A stretch of 64,000 bases of DNA from Anoplopoma fimbria (GCF_027596085.1 NC_072458.1:15041256-15105255), one strand, 5' to 3'; shown: positions 1 to 28,057, counted from the stretch's first letter. Notes: a model not told the origin generated them from the sequence alone. A program made the numbers and translations.

Positions 1-14264
<14,264 letters not shown>

Positions 14265-16544
14265 TTAGCAGAGCCACATCAAACCTCAACAATCAGGATC
14301 TCAATCCCCCTTCATGGATTAAGGTTTAGTCGGCATATGACGGTGATGCTGAAAACCTTTTTTTTTTTTAAATCTGTGGTTCTAGTAGCTGCTAAATACA
14401 TTGAATAAGCGTTTGTAGGAAACATTGCCAATTTTAAAAAGGGCTCTCTCCATCACTGTAGCCAAGTGTTAATGACATCTGTACAGTTTGGTGGTATTCT
14501 TAAGAAAAAACTACCCTTACAGTTAAACTGTCATCTACAAGCACAGTTAGGGTCCAAAAACCGAAGCCGGAAGATAACACTACTTTAAGAGTCTGCATAA
14601 GTGCAGATGTTCAGCATGGACCCTGGAGGACTTTGGAAGTCTGCTTTTTCCTGCTTCATTTTACAGGGTACAGAGTAACACAGGGTAACAGCATAACAGG
14701 CTGTGAACTTTATGTGAGCTAAATCCTGCGATGGAGACAGACATGGGTGACGGACACGGAGGGCAGAGGGACTTGTTTCTGCTCTCTGTTCTGACGCTCT
14801 TAGCTGTGGTGCTGAATGTTACACATCAGCTCATGTACTCTGCAGCTGAACTGGCCTGTAACTGTGCAGGAGACATTGAATATTTATCATAACAAAAAAT
14901 ATCTATAGATAAGAAGAATTAGTCAATGAATCAGCTTGAAGTGCCGTAACTGAGTCTCTTTATTTGGGTACAGTCAGGAACATTGTCACTGGGTCACCTA
15001 AATTCTTAGGACTCCCCCTCCACAGACCATGAAATCCATTCTTATTGAATTGTCCTGCTGCATGGACGGACAGACAGACAGACAGTCAGACACTGCCAAT
15101 GTAAAGTCCCTCTGCTAACAGCGTGCAATAAGGCAGAGCAGCGAGTGTTACAAATCAAACAGCACCTGATTCAAACAAAGGTGTTTCACCAACCCATGTA
15201 ACCCCAGTGACCTGAGGATCAGTGAAATGCCAGGATGCAACAGGGGTAAATACATTAGCAGACAATATGAGCAGCTGATTGTAAGCTCATTCAGGTGGAA
15301 GTGGGCTAAACACAGCGGGCTAAGAATAGCCTGGATCTATGTGCTTGTTGGTGACAAGTACGTTTGTGAAATGTTTGATGCCTCTGAGCCTGTGCGCGTG
15401 CCAGTGATTCATACCAGCGAGGAAGACTTTGGCGAAAGACTTTGGCGAAAGTCAGCATGGGGGTTGACAGAACATTGAACCAATCAAGATGCTGCAGCAG
15501 AGCATGAGCTGGAGGAAATGACCGAGCAGAAACTCACTGTGGACTCACTTCACTTTAGTTTCAACTCTAGTTTAAAGAGGTTTTATGGTTATCGTTAAGC
15601 TAGCAGCACTGTTTTGTCCAACATTAGATCCTAACGAACAGCTTTCCAAAATAGATCTACACCACAAGGGAGGACACAATAACAGTAAACTCCAATGGAA
15701 CCTATACAATTTTACAGTCTGTTAAAGACTTGTAACCAAAGGAACACTACTAACATGTGAACACAGCACTTTGCACTGGCCCGAGTAAGTAACTAATGGC
15801 AATATGAAGAATAAATTACAGTAAAAAAACGCCAAACACCCTTGGGAAGGGAAGTGGCTCTAATAAATCAACTCCAACAGGTGACATATGAAAAAAAGGA
15901 ACTAGCATTTCTGATCGGCTAAACGCTGTGTACAAGTCGCTAAGCTAACAATGCTAGCCCTGACTTCTAAAGGATGCACACTCAGCAACTGTCTGTGATC
16001 ATGAGCAGATTCATCCACCTGTGGTGAACACCTGAAAAAAGGTCCCCTAATTCATGACTTACTGAACATGCTCAGTTCTTCACCGCCCCAATGTGTTTCT
16101 GTAACTTCTGTTATTTACAAACTTTATGTAATATAATATGGAAGACGGAGGCTGATCCGACTATAATAGCTGGTGGCCGGATTGAACACTGCTCAAAAAC
16201 AAATGGATACAGCTGGAAAGAAGTACTGTCATCACACTGGGTTTAATATATGAACCAAGGCAATTAAGTGACAGGGCCAAAGTGTGCCCCGTCACTATTG
16301 GAGACAAACTGAACATTTCATGAACACCTATTACTACATTTGTACACAAGGGTGGTTTTGACCCGTTTTCTATGAATCATGAACAGTTAATATTACTGAC
16401 TATTGTGCAAATGAACACAACTCAAGCAAGTTTCAAGTGTCTGTCAAGAAAAGACAGAATGGAAACTAATGTCTGCCTGTAAAGTGTGTATATATACTGT
16501 ATATATGCACATAGAATAGTCAGCAGTAATGTAAACTGTGTTAA

Positions 16545-17215
16545 AACACGTTGGTGTATGCAGGCTTCTCCTCCATTATGACAGACAGTGCATCATGCGT
16601 GTGGCCAGACAACATGCAAATGGATGCTTTTTTTTCGAGCACTGCACCACGGCAGCAACACCACCTGGACTGGAGTACAATTTGGCAAAAATGTCATGAA
16701 CGGCAGAGCGTCAGAGACTGTATTTCAGGCAGAGATTTAATTGGCCCTTTATCACTTAATCAGCTCTCTATTAGCAGATTATTTCTGCTGGTGTCGTTCT
16801 ATCGGTTCCCCTCATCTATTGGATCACGGCTCTAATCTGTTCATTCTGTCCGTAACGTGTCTGTTATCCATCACATCTACAGCAGCCTCTTTAACACAGG
16901 GAGGAGTCTTAATGATCGCACAGTGCGACCCTCCCCACCACTTCTTCTTCTCTAATTAATTTGCGACGCAGCGGAGGAGCCCAGTCGTCGCCTCCATTTG
17001 CTGGGAGAAAAACACAAGCAGCCCCTGCAACCTCTCTGCCGAGCCTCCACCTTTAATGAGCCAGAAAGCACCACTGAGAATGGCGCTGATGAGCCAATCA
17101 GGGTTGGCCTTGTGCTGCGCGTCAGTAACTGGCACCTCACCCCCTCCTCCTCCCGGCCTCTGCCGCCGCCTGCCTTTACATAATATAATGACTGTTTCAG
17201 TCAGCTGCTACACAA
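16545..17215. promoter_or_regulatory. Candidate conserved enhancer in gatad2b intron 1
   Basis: Compositionally unlike its AT-rich surroundings and free of repeats. It contains an octamer ATGCAAAT (about 16,613), several TAAT-core homeodomain sites including CTAATTAATTT near 16,953, and a CCAAT box (GAGCCAATCAGG, about 17,091). Such dense transcription-factor sites without an open frame resemble vertebrate conserved noncoding elements. Conservation itself cannot be seen from one sequence. Confidence 0.3.
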
Positions 17216-18037
17216 GCCACACACTCTCTCAAGTCCCCCCCCCAAGCCCTCCCTTACCTCCTTCTCAACCCACCCCCCTAGCTTTGGGCACTCTGCCAGG
17301 CCAATGCAATAAAGGAAAAGAAAAGGAGACACTGGGAGAGAGATGTAAAAAAGAGACATGGTGGAGGTTGATAGAGGGCGAATGTAGCTCCACCTTGAGC
17401 CATCACACTTTTCATAAACCCCACACCAAGACGTAGTAGGGCAGGTAGATATCTTTTCTTATTTTAATCTGACGGAGGACTCCTCATGCTTGTAACACCA
17501 TGTACAGTACCAAGCAGAGGTACTGTCGTAAAACAGTACAAAGAAAGTGTCCAGACATCCACGTACAGCACAGCATTCCAACAGAAGGCAGGATTTTGTA
17601 ACCCCCCTCTCCTACTCCAGCTGTATAGTACCACAAAGAAACCCCTCCCTGCTCTTCTACCCTCCCCCAATTCCTCAAACCCTCCGTCTCCCCCTTCTTT
17701 CACTGTAAAAATAAACACATGCTTACTTTCAGGGGCCCCTTAAATGTAGCCAGAGCTGAGGGCTTCATTTGTTAATACTACACCAGCCAATCAGGAGTGG
17801 ATATGGAGCCTGTGTAGGCATGTGTGCATGGGCACACATGTGTGTGTGTATGGGGGGGTAATAAAGGAGTGTCACAGCCAAGACACACTAAGAGCGGAGG
17901 GATATTTTCTTCATCTGCGCTATCCTCGCACAAGTCTTTGTGTGCGTGTGTGTGAACAGGGCTAGAAAGGAGGCAGAGATGGCAGCTCTCTCCTGATGTA
18001 ATGCCAACTCTTAATTCCCTCCTCCCATCCCCCAACG

Positions 18038-18169
<132 letters not shown>

Positions 18170-18288
18170 ATGTTCTTTATGCACAGTCCTGTCGATCAGA
18201 TGGCTGCTGCTAAAATGTCCTCCTTAGAATTAAAGCAGCACCCTTTTTGACAATCACACTCCTCTTGTCCACAGCAGAAGGCATCCCC

Positions 18289-18337
18289 CTGTCCTGCTCT
18301 GTCCTGTCCCTGTCCTGCTCTGTCCCTGTCCTGCTCA
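18289..18337 (+). repeat. Short tandem repeat of TGTCCCTGTCCTGCTC units
   Basis: Three imperfect head-to-tail copies of a roughly 16-base unit. Confidence 0.85.
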
Positions 18338-19336
18338 ACACCAGGTTAACACCGTTTGCCAAACATGCCCATTGCCAGCTGACTGAGTGTATAGGTAATA
18401 TGGCCATTTTCAACTTCACTGTGGAATCTGCTGCTCATTTCAAGCACAATCTGCATCACGACAATTAATTTGGCTGATGCAACTCTACTCCATACCAGTC
18501 TGCCTTCTGTCTCTCCACTACCTCCACCTTCTTCTCCTCCTCCTGGACTCTGCTTTTTACACACGACCGGGGAAGCGTTCTGTTTCATTTTTCAACAGTT
18601 TGATTCATCAGTGGATGTCAGGCTTATCGCTGAGGTGCAGGAGCCAGATGTGCCAGCCCTGACTTCACATCTTTACCCAAAGACAAAAAAATATATATAA
18701 AAAAAATAGTGCAATTACTGATCCGGTGCTGCGAATCACCCATCGCCTCCATTCGTGCCATTAATCCTACCGTCAAAATGGTGGTTATGGGTGCAAAATG
18801 GCTGCCATGGCACAAAACTGGCAAAATCCCTAACACAAATCCATATCATATAAAGCTACACAGCTAATTATTCTCTTAGACAGTTTGGTATATTAATCAA
18901 AAATGTTTTCAAATTTCACACTTTTTTTCTTGGGAAGCCCTTTGTGAGGAGTTCCAGTTTAAATAAGAGATTCATGCATTTAAAGGGCTAAAACTTAAAA
19001 TACTCTGGATAGTTATCACAGGAACAACTACTTCATCTTCAGCCACGACCGTGACGTAAACAGCAGGGCGGCAGACTGTGACCCAAATGGTCAGATATGC
19101 AACATACAACTTTTTTTCTTTTCCGGGTTAATATTCGCATGATGATCATTATCATTCCCGCCTCCAAAGTCTCAAAAGTCAACTTGATGAGCGAGTGTGA
19201 AGGAGTGGGGAGGGCCCATAGGCGCTAATCACAACCCCTTTGCTTGTGAGGCGGCATTAGTGCACACAGAGCAGAAATGTTTCCTTGTGCGGACGCTCTG
19301 TGCGCTCCGAAGTGCATGCGCCAACACTCCAACAAA

Positions 19337-19570
19337 ACTAAACCACTCTCTTACAGGTAAAAGTCCTGCATTCAAAATCTGACTTAAGTGAAAATATGTA
19401 AGTATATAATCAAGGAAATTTTCTTTCAGTATAAAAGTAAAATACTCAGTATGCAACCAAATGGGCTCTTATGGGTGAAATGATATTACTATTATAACAT
19501 TAGATTATTATTATTGATGCAGTAGAGTTAGTTTTATTCACCTTTATACTGATGATTGGTTTCATTTTAT
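19337..19570 (+). mobile_element. Partial teleost MITE (CAGTGGTGGAA family), second copy
   Basis: Contains internal blocks typical of the family, including GGTAAAAGTCCTGCATTCAA, GACTTAAGTGAAAATATGTA and AAAGTAAAATACTCAGTATG. No clean termini. Confidence 0.5.
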
Positions 19571-20026
19571 GTATAATAATCAATTGAATGAATACAGTTT
19601 GTTAAGTAAAGTAAGGGGAATATTGTGCACCAGTGCTACCAGTGGAAAAGTTAGTATAGAGCCCTGATCAGTAGACATACTCTGTTCATATTACAAAGTA
19701 ATCCAACAGGAATGTGCTGGTGCATGTGCGCGGATGACGTGGTGTCATCTGGAGAGGCGCTGCAGTGGCCTGAGGACAGCATTGCGCCTTGTTCAACTTT
19801 AATGCCTTTTTTGTGCCATAACCTCCAGCGTTGCCCTGCCCCCCCGGTCGAAGGTAAAAAAATATGCTTGACAAAGCTCCTCCAGAAACTCTGCAATCAT
19901 TCTACAAGTTGTAGTAATCATGACAGGTAACCATATGAAAACAAATCAGCACTGTAAACCAGGTATTCTATCAGCAGTATTAGATTGTATTCATTATCAG
20001 TTATGAATCAGCCTAGCAATTATATA

Positions 20027-21552
20027 CAGCGGGTAAAATAAGTATTGAACACGTCACCATTTTTCTCAGTAAATATATTTCTAAAGGTGCTATTGACATG
20101 AACTTTTCACCAGATGTCGGTAACAACCCAAGTAATCCATACATACAAAGAAAACCAAACAAATAAGTTCAGAAATTAAGTTATGTGTAATAAAATGGAT
20201 TGACACAGGGAAAAAGTATTGAACACATGAAGAAAGGGAGGTGCAAAAAGTCATGGAAAGCCAAGACACCAGCTGAAATCTATCAGTAATTAGAAAACAA
20301 TCCTGCCCCTTGTCGGTGCAAATTAATATCAGCTGGTTCAGTCCCAACTGATGGCCTATAAAAAGGTGTCTCATTACCAAGGTGTCACACAAGAAACATC
20401 TCATGATGGGTAAAAGCAAAGAGCTCTCTCAAGACCGTTGCAACCTTATTGTTGCAAAACATACTGATGGCATTGGTTACAGAAGGATTTCTAAACTTCT
20501 GAATGTTCCAGTGAGCACTGTTGGGGCTATAATCCGGCCATGACCAAGTGCTCCTCGCAAGATTTCTGACAGAGGAGTGAAAAGAATTATCAGAAGAGTT
20601 GTCCAAGAGCCAAGGACAATAAGTAATGCACTCAACCGCCGTGGCCTGTATGCACGCTCAACACGCAAGACTCCATTGCTGAAGAAAAAGCATGTTGAAG
20701 CTTGTTTAAAGTTTGCTGCACAACATTTAGACAAGCCTGTGAAATACTGGGAGAATATAGTCTGGTCAGATGAGACCAAAATTGAAGTCTTTGGATGCCA
20801 TAATACACACCATGTTTGGAGGTCAAATGGCACTGCACATCTCCCCAAAAACACCATACCAACAGTGAAGTTTGGAGGTGGGAACATCATGGTGTGGGGC
20901 TGTTTTTTAGCATACGGCACTGGCAAACTTCATATAATTGAAGGAAGGATGAATGGAAAAATGTACCGAGACATTCTTGATAAAAATCTGCTGCCATCTA
21001 CCAGGATGATGAAGATGAAACGAGGGTGGACATTTCAGCAAGACAATGATCCCAAACACACAGCCAAGGAAACTCTCAATTGGTTTCAGAGAAAGAAAAT
21101 AAAGCTGCTAGAATAGCCCAGCCAATCACCTGACTTGAATCCAATAGAAAATCTATGGAAAGAACTAAAGATCAGGGTTCATAGAAGAGGCCCACGGAAC
21201 CTTCAAGATTTGAAGACTGTTTGTGTGGAAGAATGGGCCAAAATCACACCTGAGCAACGCATGCGACTAGTTTCTCCATACAGGAGGCGTCTTGAAGCTG
21301 TCATTACCAACAAAGGCTTTTGTACGAAGTATTAAATACATTTCAGTAAGCGTGTTCAATACTTTTTCCCTGTGTCATTCCATTTTATTACACAAAACTT
21401 AATTTCTGAAATTTATTTGTTTGGTTTTCTTTGTATGTATGAATTACTTGGGTTGTTACTGACATCTGGTGAAAATATCATGTCAATAGCACCTTTAGAA
21501 ATATATTTACTGAGAAAAATGGTGACGTGTTCAATACTTATTTTACCCACTG
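20027..21552 (+). mobile_element. Tc1/mariner-family transposon, nearly full length, inactivated
   Basis: About 1,526 bp flanked by TA on both sides, the Tc1/mariner target duplication. The terminal inverted repeats are long (about 200 bp, roughly 20,027-20,232 and 21,348-21,552). Each carries an outer motif, GTAAAATAAGTATTGAACAC, and an inner variant, GGAAAAAGTATTGAACACAT, the IR/DR arrangement to which Tc1-type transposases bind. Inside is one transposase reading frame on the plus strand with two premature stops. Confidence 0.92.
20406..21335 (+). pseudogene. Tc1-like transposase, two in-frame stop codons
   Basis: A 309-codon frame from MGKSKELSQDRC to FCTKY with no frameshift. It starts with a helix-turn-helix (GYRRISKLLNVPVSTVGAII) and then the DDE-type catalytic core: WSDETK (first Asp), [11 protein letters not shown] (second Asp) and [11 protein letters not shown] (Glu). 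Codon 46 is TGA and codon 237 is TAG; the second stands where the family has a Trp ([16 protein letters not shown]), a single G-to-A change. The linker near codon 46 is shorter than in typical elements of about 340 residues, so a small in-frame deletion is likely. Cut-and-paste transposase family; this copy cannot make a full protein. Confidence 0.9.
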
Positions 21553-21565
21553 TATATAATTGCTA

Positions 21566-21568
<3 letters not shown>

Positions 21569-21600
<32 letters not shown>
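21569..21600 (+). repeat. (AT)n microsatellite
   Basis: TATATA run immediately beyond the right end of the Tc1-like element, consistent with preferred TA insertion targets. Confidence 0.95.
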
Positions 21601-21606
<6 letters not shown>

Positions 21607-22707
21607 AAAATACCTATGCTAATTCCCCAGAGTGTATTTCTAATGTTTTTGTTCAGACAACAGAGGTTGTTCAAGCATGATCACACTACAAAAATGACAA
21701 AACAAAGTACATTTAAAATTCAAACTCAAGAGTGAGATGCTGATGGCACTATTATTCCAAAACACAACTACAACAAATCAACAAAAAATATTTTAAAAAT
21801 AATTCTATTAAGTGCACACAAATATATATATAATAGAGCTATACATGCTAATATATACACCGATGTAAAAAGGGGTAAAACACTTCTGCACAGTCTTAAA
21901 TCTAGATTATAACACAAATTACGTAATAGAGCAGGAGCCACCTTAAGGCCCTTCTCGTGTCATTGACATTGTTCACCCGATACCTACACAAATAACCATG
22001 GGCTTTATATATAACATATAACATACAACATATAATATATATATAACTGAACCGGATGCCTCGTAAAGAACGGTTCGATACAAATACGTGTATTGTTACA
22101 CCCCTTTTACTTTATGGCTACAACGGCTTCCTATTGGTGTGCTACATGGGAATGAACAGCATGGCCAGTCAGGGATGCTTTCATTCAACACAACAACAAG
22201 CATTCTATTGGTTGGATCATTTGACAGGGTTGTTGCACAAAAACTATCCAAGAGCAGAGGAGTTGTTTCATGAGCACACAGAAGCAGCCCAACTGGAGGA
22301 GAATGGCTGAGATGGGGTGCAGAAAATCTGTGCAAGCTATATTATATCTGAGTGCATGCATACAGTTGAAGCAGAAATCCAAGCTCAAGCAAGGGGCTAG
22401 TTGAGTTTTAGAACAGGCTGTTGAGGGAGAGCATCACAAAATCTGAAGTGGAATCAAAAGTCAAGCAATCAAATTGAAAGAACATGCTCTTGAATAAAGA
22501 CAGGAAAAAAGCTCCATAGCGTGTGTGGTGGAACTCCGTGTTGCTAATCATCAACAGTCCTTCAGGAAACCAGCAGCTACCATCTGGCTCCTTTAAACAG
22601 TGCTAAAAAAGATGGAGGGATGTCCTGGAACAACAAACCCCTCCCTATGCCAACAGGAGGCAGTGGCTCAGCTCGCTGGTCCAGCTGACACACTGGAACA
22701 GCATCTC

Positions 22708-22839
<132 letters not shown>

Positions 22840-23077
22840 CTGCCTGGCTGTAAAGGATGTTGATGACAGGGCTGCTGGGAATATGACCAAAATTTGCATA
22901 CGGACAGTTTTTGACACTAATGAGGCCAATCAGAATGGAGCTCATAGCAACAGACTTGTAATTGGTTGTGTGGAGCGGCTCTGGAGTTGATGCTTGTGGG
23001 ATGCAGATTCAGATGGTGGTGTTTTGTTGCGTTGACTCCATACAGAAGTCCCATCCAGCAGGACCACAGTGTGATAA

Positions 23078-23217
<140 letters not shown>

Positions 23218-24611
23218 TCCACCTTGCACCCAGACACAACCCTGCTCTTTATTAAACTAGACAACAGCTCATTGTGGCCGTTGCTATGACAACCAGTCGT
23301 CTATTTTTAAGCCGTGCCACTAATCAATTCCTGTTCTGCTGTCGCCTGAGGGGTGGGGTGTGCATGTGCGTGTGAGGGTACTGATGTTTGGGGTGGGGTT
23401 GGGGGGGGGCAGCGTTAGGGGGCAAAGGGGAGGAGGAGGGGTGAGTACAGTTGGAGACAAAGAGCACGCCAACGGAAGTGAGAAAAAGAAACAGCATTGA
23501 GGATTCATCTCATACCAACACACTCTTCCACATGACTTTAGAATGTTTCCACGCCAACTTAACTACTGCTGAAACCATTAGTCTGTTCATCACTTAGGGT
23601 CTTTTTCTGGAGAAAAGCACCGCTTCATCCCAGCGTTTCATCCCAGCGTTTCATCAAAAAGCGCTCATAGCCGTTTTTTATATCACCACTCTTACCACCG
23701 TTGCATGATGGACTAATGTCGCCCCTTTGCTTTTTATTTTCTGTGTGGGCTACTATTTACTTGTTCGACCATGAGCACCAACCGGAGGATGCTTGCCCTC
23801 ATAATCTGTATGAATGGATTTATAACCGCTCAATCTGAGCCCAAGCTGTAAAGTCAACTCGACAGTGATGTCACCAGCGCTTTTCTGAAAAGTTCAGGGG
23901 TTTGAGGGTCACATATTCTCTCTCCTCATAGGGAACATTGAAAAAAGACGCTACGTGGCTCTGAAAACATCTTATTTGTCAACATTTATGATATTTATGG
24001 ACAAAAAATCATCCATTTCTCAAAAGAGTAAAGGACTAACTGGTAATCAAACTAATCAGAGGTTGCAACTAGATTTCCTGAACCAGTCCTACACTGGTAA
24101 CCACTGTTAAACACTTGAAAAACAGGGACAGCAAACAGCAGAACATACAGCCCTAGATAAATATTTTTTAGAAAAGCCCCAAATGATCGGCTGCCGATGG
24201 AAACTGGCCGGTTTTCAGCTGATGGCTGAGCAATGACCGGCGCTTATCAGTTCTACATTTCGACTTTTTTCCCGATTACTTGTACACAGGCATGCCGCTG
24301 CATCATAGTTTTATGTTGCACACTGTGGAACAATCATTAATGCCCCAGCCACACACACACAACGTGTGTCACAAATAGGCTGGATACATTGAAACAACTA
24401 ACTAAATCAGACAGTTATATTATAATTCATTCCCATCATGCTGACGGCACGGAGCTTAAGAGCTAAGGTTAACAGAGGTTTCATTGACTTACATGGTGCT
24501 TTCAAGCTCTATTCAGTAAAAATGAGTATTGGACGAAGGTAAATTATAACACTATCACGATGTGTTCAAATGTAATCTTGTAAAATTGAGTTCTATTTCA
24601 TCCTTACTGAC

Positions 24612-24750
24612 CGCCAGAGGCAGTGCTTAACACTGAATATCTTCTGTCTTGCGCACATGCAGGTCGAGTATTTACATCAACAAAGTCACATGTGACCTCG
24701 GATGACCCCAGCCGGGTATAAGTTCCGGTGTCATACTCGAGATCAGTCCT
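24612..24750 (+). repeat. DIRS1-like left inverted terminal repeat
   Basis: Starts CGCCAGAGGCAGTGCTTAAC and ends GATCAGTCCT. The reverse complement lies at 28,165-28,303 with about 93% identity by eye. Confidence 0.92.
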
Positions 24751-25318
24751 TTTTCATCTTCTCGCTTACGCAGGCAAGCTACTGTGGTAGCATCGACTTG
24801 AGCTAAATATTGTCTCAATTTAGATTTCTCAAGCTCGTCGCTTCTAGCCTTGTGACCACTGGTCGGAGTCGCGGATATCTCGCCCTCCAAAGACTGCGAC
24901 AAGCTGTCCCTCTAAGGAGGCAACAGTAGATTTACTGTTTGTTTAGTCTCCAAGGTTGGCAGAGCGCTCTCACTCGAGCTAATTCAGTGGCGTGCTAACA
25001 AGAGTGTGTCCGCTCGGCGTTTGCTAGATTGACATCGCACCGTGTTAATGAAGAGTGTTCGTGCTCCCCTCTCAATGTAGAGTTATACACCGTCGCGTCA
25101 GGCTTTCACAGTTAACAGAGTGTCCTCGCTCAGGCTAACCTGGTGGGATGTTAGTCCTAAGACGCTATTGATATGGTGTACATTGACTTTGTAACATTTC
25201 TGCCCACACAATTAGAAGTGCGCTCTCACTTGAGCTAATTGAGTGACCGTCACATCCGGCTCGTGTCCCTTGTCTTGGCCTCGAGCGCCTGAGGGAGGGC
25301 CTCTCAGAGGACCCGTGC

Positions 25319-26620
25319 ATGAACTGCAGCATTATACCTCGTGCTGTAAGGGCTGCTAAGCTGGCCGAGGTGGAACACCTGATGGATGACGTTGATCTTC
25401 CCCCGTCAGGGCAGTTAAATCCAGCCCAACCTACCCAGTTTAAACGTCGGCCCTCTGAGGCTGCAGGGGCTCCCTCCAAGAGGGCTCAGTCCGGCAGGCA
25501 GTCCTCTATAGTGGATCTGCTGGCCGCTGAGCTAGCCCAGATGAAGTCACTTCTCCTGACCCTCCACTCGGGTGCAGGGAAGGCTGAGGCGTCAAATCCA
25601 CCTGTGGCTGAGCCGGCTCCAGAGGAGGACATCATCTCAATGGCAGCGTCAGCCAATCTCTTTTTTTTTTATGAGTACAGCGAAGAGCTCTCACATGCTT
25701 CTGGGCCTGGTTCCCATTCTTCAGCTCATAGTTTGTCAGAGGGTGTACAAGACAGCTCCATGGGGTCTGTCATTCACATGGCACTGGCACACCTGCAGCT
25801 GGATATACAGCAGCCGGAACCCCCACCTGCTAGTGCCTTCTTCAGGCATGTTCCCGCACCCACCACCTTTAGTGTTCCTCCCTTTGAAGAATATCTGAGG
25901 GAGTTGCATGCATGCTGGAGGGACACCAAGGCTCTCTCCCATCCTACATTGGATGGCCGAACCCTGGCAGCCATGCAGGATGCAGCAAAATTTGGCCTTG
26001 ACCGTATGCCAGCCATTGAGCCGGCTATTGCTTCCCTCATAGTTTCCCCTGAGGCGACTCTGAGACCTGATGCCAGGTGCCCTCGCCCCCAATGTCGGGC
26101 CACAGATGACCTGCTTTCCAGGGCTTATGACATAGCATCGCACATGGGTCGTATTGGCAATTCCCTCTCTCACCTCATGCTTGCCCTCTCAGTTTCTCTG
26201 CAGCAGACTACCCTCGATGCTTCCTCTACCAGCCTCAGCGATGCCTCATTGCAGGTGTTTGCCCTCATGTCAAGGGAACTTGGGCGTCTTGCGTCCACTC
26301 TGGTTCAGACTCGCCACCAGGTTTGGCTGGTGCAGTCACCCCTGTCGGAGACAAATAGGAGGAACCTCCGTACTGTCCCAGTGGAACCCGGGGAGGTGTT
26401 CGGTTCAGCTGCTATACAGGGGCTTCAGCGGACTGTTCAAGCTATTCAGGCCAGGCAGCAGTTCTCTGGTCTTCGCAGGGACGTGCCCTCACCACGCAGG
26501 CCTAGGGGTCCCACATCCCAAGGCAACTTTCAGCCCCCAGCTCACCCCAGTAGCAGCAATTGGCCCCAGCGCCCCGCTGAGAGACCAGTCCGCTACCAAG
26601 GCAACCTCCAATTAGGGGGA
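25319..26620 (+). pseudogene. DIRS1-like gag-type ORF
   Basis: An open frame from MNCSIIPRAVRAAKLAEVEH over about 430 codons. It is rich in Pro/Ser/Ala, with a KRRPSEAAGAPSKRAQSGR basic stretch near residue 45 and a serine/proline/arginine-rich end (PSPRRPRGPTSQGNF) like other DIRS ORF1 products. The frame stays open to 27,208, but after about 26,620 the sequence belongs to other frames of the deleted pol region, so the true gag ends near there. It presumably forms the particle or nucleocapsid-like component; inferred from position. Confidence 0.65.
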
Positions 26621-27390
26621 CTAACACTTGCTCACTATTTGCTACCTCTCCTCAGGAGTCTTCACAAGGTGCGTTGCCCTTTCCCACCTGCAATCGCAGG
26701 GCATGAAGATACTGCCGTACCTGGACGATTGGCTAATTTGTGCGCCATCCCAACTTCAGGCGGCACAGGACACGGCTCGCCTTCTCTCTCACGTGGCCCG
26801 GCTGGGCCTCAGGGTAAACATGGAGGGGAGCTCTCTGAGCCCCTCTCAGGGCATAACCTTCATTGGTGTGGCCCTGGATGCAGTCACTATGAAGGCCCGT
26901 CCATCGCTCCAGCGACCCGAGGGGGCAGGCTGTTGCCCAACATTCCCTTTCTTCACCTCTTGGGCAAATTGACAGCTGCCTCAGCTGTAGTTACCTTGGG
27001 CTTGCTGTCACTGCGCCCCCTGCAGATATGGCTGAACAACCTTCACTTGGACGCCAAGTGGCACAGGCACAGGACAATAGGGGTATCGCAGCAGTGCCTT
27101 CTTGCTTTATCCCTGTGGTACGCAGCATCTGGGGTCTCTTCGGCAGGGCAGAGGTGGATCTCTTTGCCTCAGAGATGTCGACCCACTGCCCGCTCTGGTT
27201 CTCCTTGATGGAGAGGACCAGTCCTCTGTGTCAGGATGCCCTGGCTCACACATGGCCAGAAGGTCTTCTTTATGCCTTTCCACCATTCCTCTGATCTTAC
27301 CAGCGCTTCTCAGAGTGCTTCAACAGGGCCACAGACTTCTGCTGGTGGCCCCCTTATATTATCACTGCTGCACAGACTCTGTTGCAGGAC
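26620..27390 (+). pseudogene. DIRS1-like reverse transcriptase / RNase H remnants
   Basis: In one frame, QGMKILPYLDDWLICAPS (YLDD catalytic motif of the RT palm, about 26,718-26,729) continues with RLGLRVNMEGSSLSPSQG. In other frames, WLNNLHLDAKWHRHRTI, then VRSIWGLFGRAEVDLFASEM with AHTWPEGLLYAFPPF, are the conserved tail of the DIRS RT/RNase H region. The fingers and the first part of the palm upstream of YLDD are missing, and there are at least two frame changes, so the product is dead. Confidence 0.8.
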
Positions 27391-27499
27391 ACCCTGGCAC
27401 CTCCCCGACAGGAGAGACCTCCGTCTCTGCTAGGGGGTCGGATCTGGCATCCCGATCCCAGCCGCCTTCAACTGTGGGTCTGGCCGCTGGAGGGCCTGA

Positions 27500-28057
27500 C
27501 CCCCTGCTGATTGGCTGTATAGAACAGGTCAGAAAGATTATTCTAATGACAGAACGCCACCTACCCGTCTCCAGTACAAGAGCAGGTAGAGGTTATTTTC
27601 TGACTGGTGTGTGGTTCAGAACAAGGACCCAGTACACTGCCCCGTGCCTGCCATTCTGGAGTTCCCGCAGTCCCTCTTAGATAGGGGCCGGTCTCCCTCT
27701 ACCCCGAAGGTGTACATTGCTGTTATTTCATGGCAGCATGCTAGGGTCGACAATAACACAGTAAGGGGCCACAGGCTGGTGTCCCTCTTCCTAAAAGGTG
27801 CTCTGCAGTCACGTCCCCCCGCCCCCGAAGGCTCCTGCATGGGACCAACCCTTGTACTGGACACCCTAAGCTTGCCTCCCTTTGAACCCCTGGCAGAGGC
27901 AAGTCTGTCGGCCAAGATGGCTTTCCTCCTTGCCATCACTTCGGCAAAGCGTGTGGGCGAGCTACACGCCCTCTCTGTAACTGAACCATGCCTGAGGTGG
28001 AACTCAGATGGTTCGGGTGTCCCTTTGTGGCCTAATACAGCGTTTTCTCCCAAATAG
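27500..28057 (+). pseudogene. DIRS1-like tyrosine recombinase, C-terminally truncated
   Basis: Reads GRSPSTPKVYIAVISWQHAR and on through HRLVSLFLKGALQSRPP to LLAITSAKRVGELHALSV, the N-terminal domain and first catalytic Arg region (SAKRVGEL) of DIRS tyrosine recombinases. It stops at TAG shortly after LWPNTAFSPK. The downstream HxxR and tyrosine motifs are absent because the following sequence has been deleted. Integrase function is therefore lost. Confidence 0.78.

Noticed and set aside
25736..26173. 145-codon minus-strand open frame
   Set aside because: Antisense shadow of the DIRS gag-type frame.
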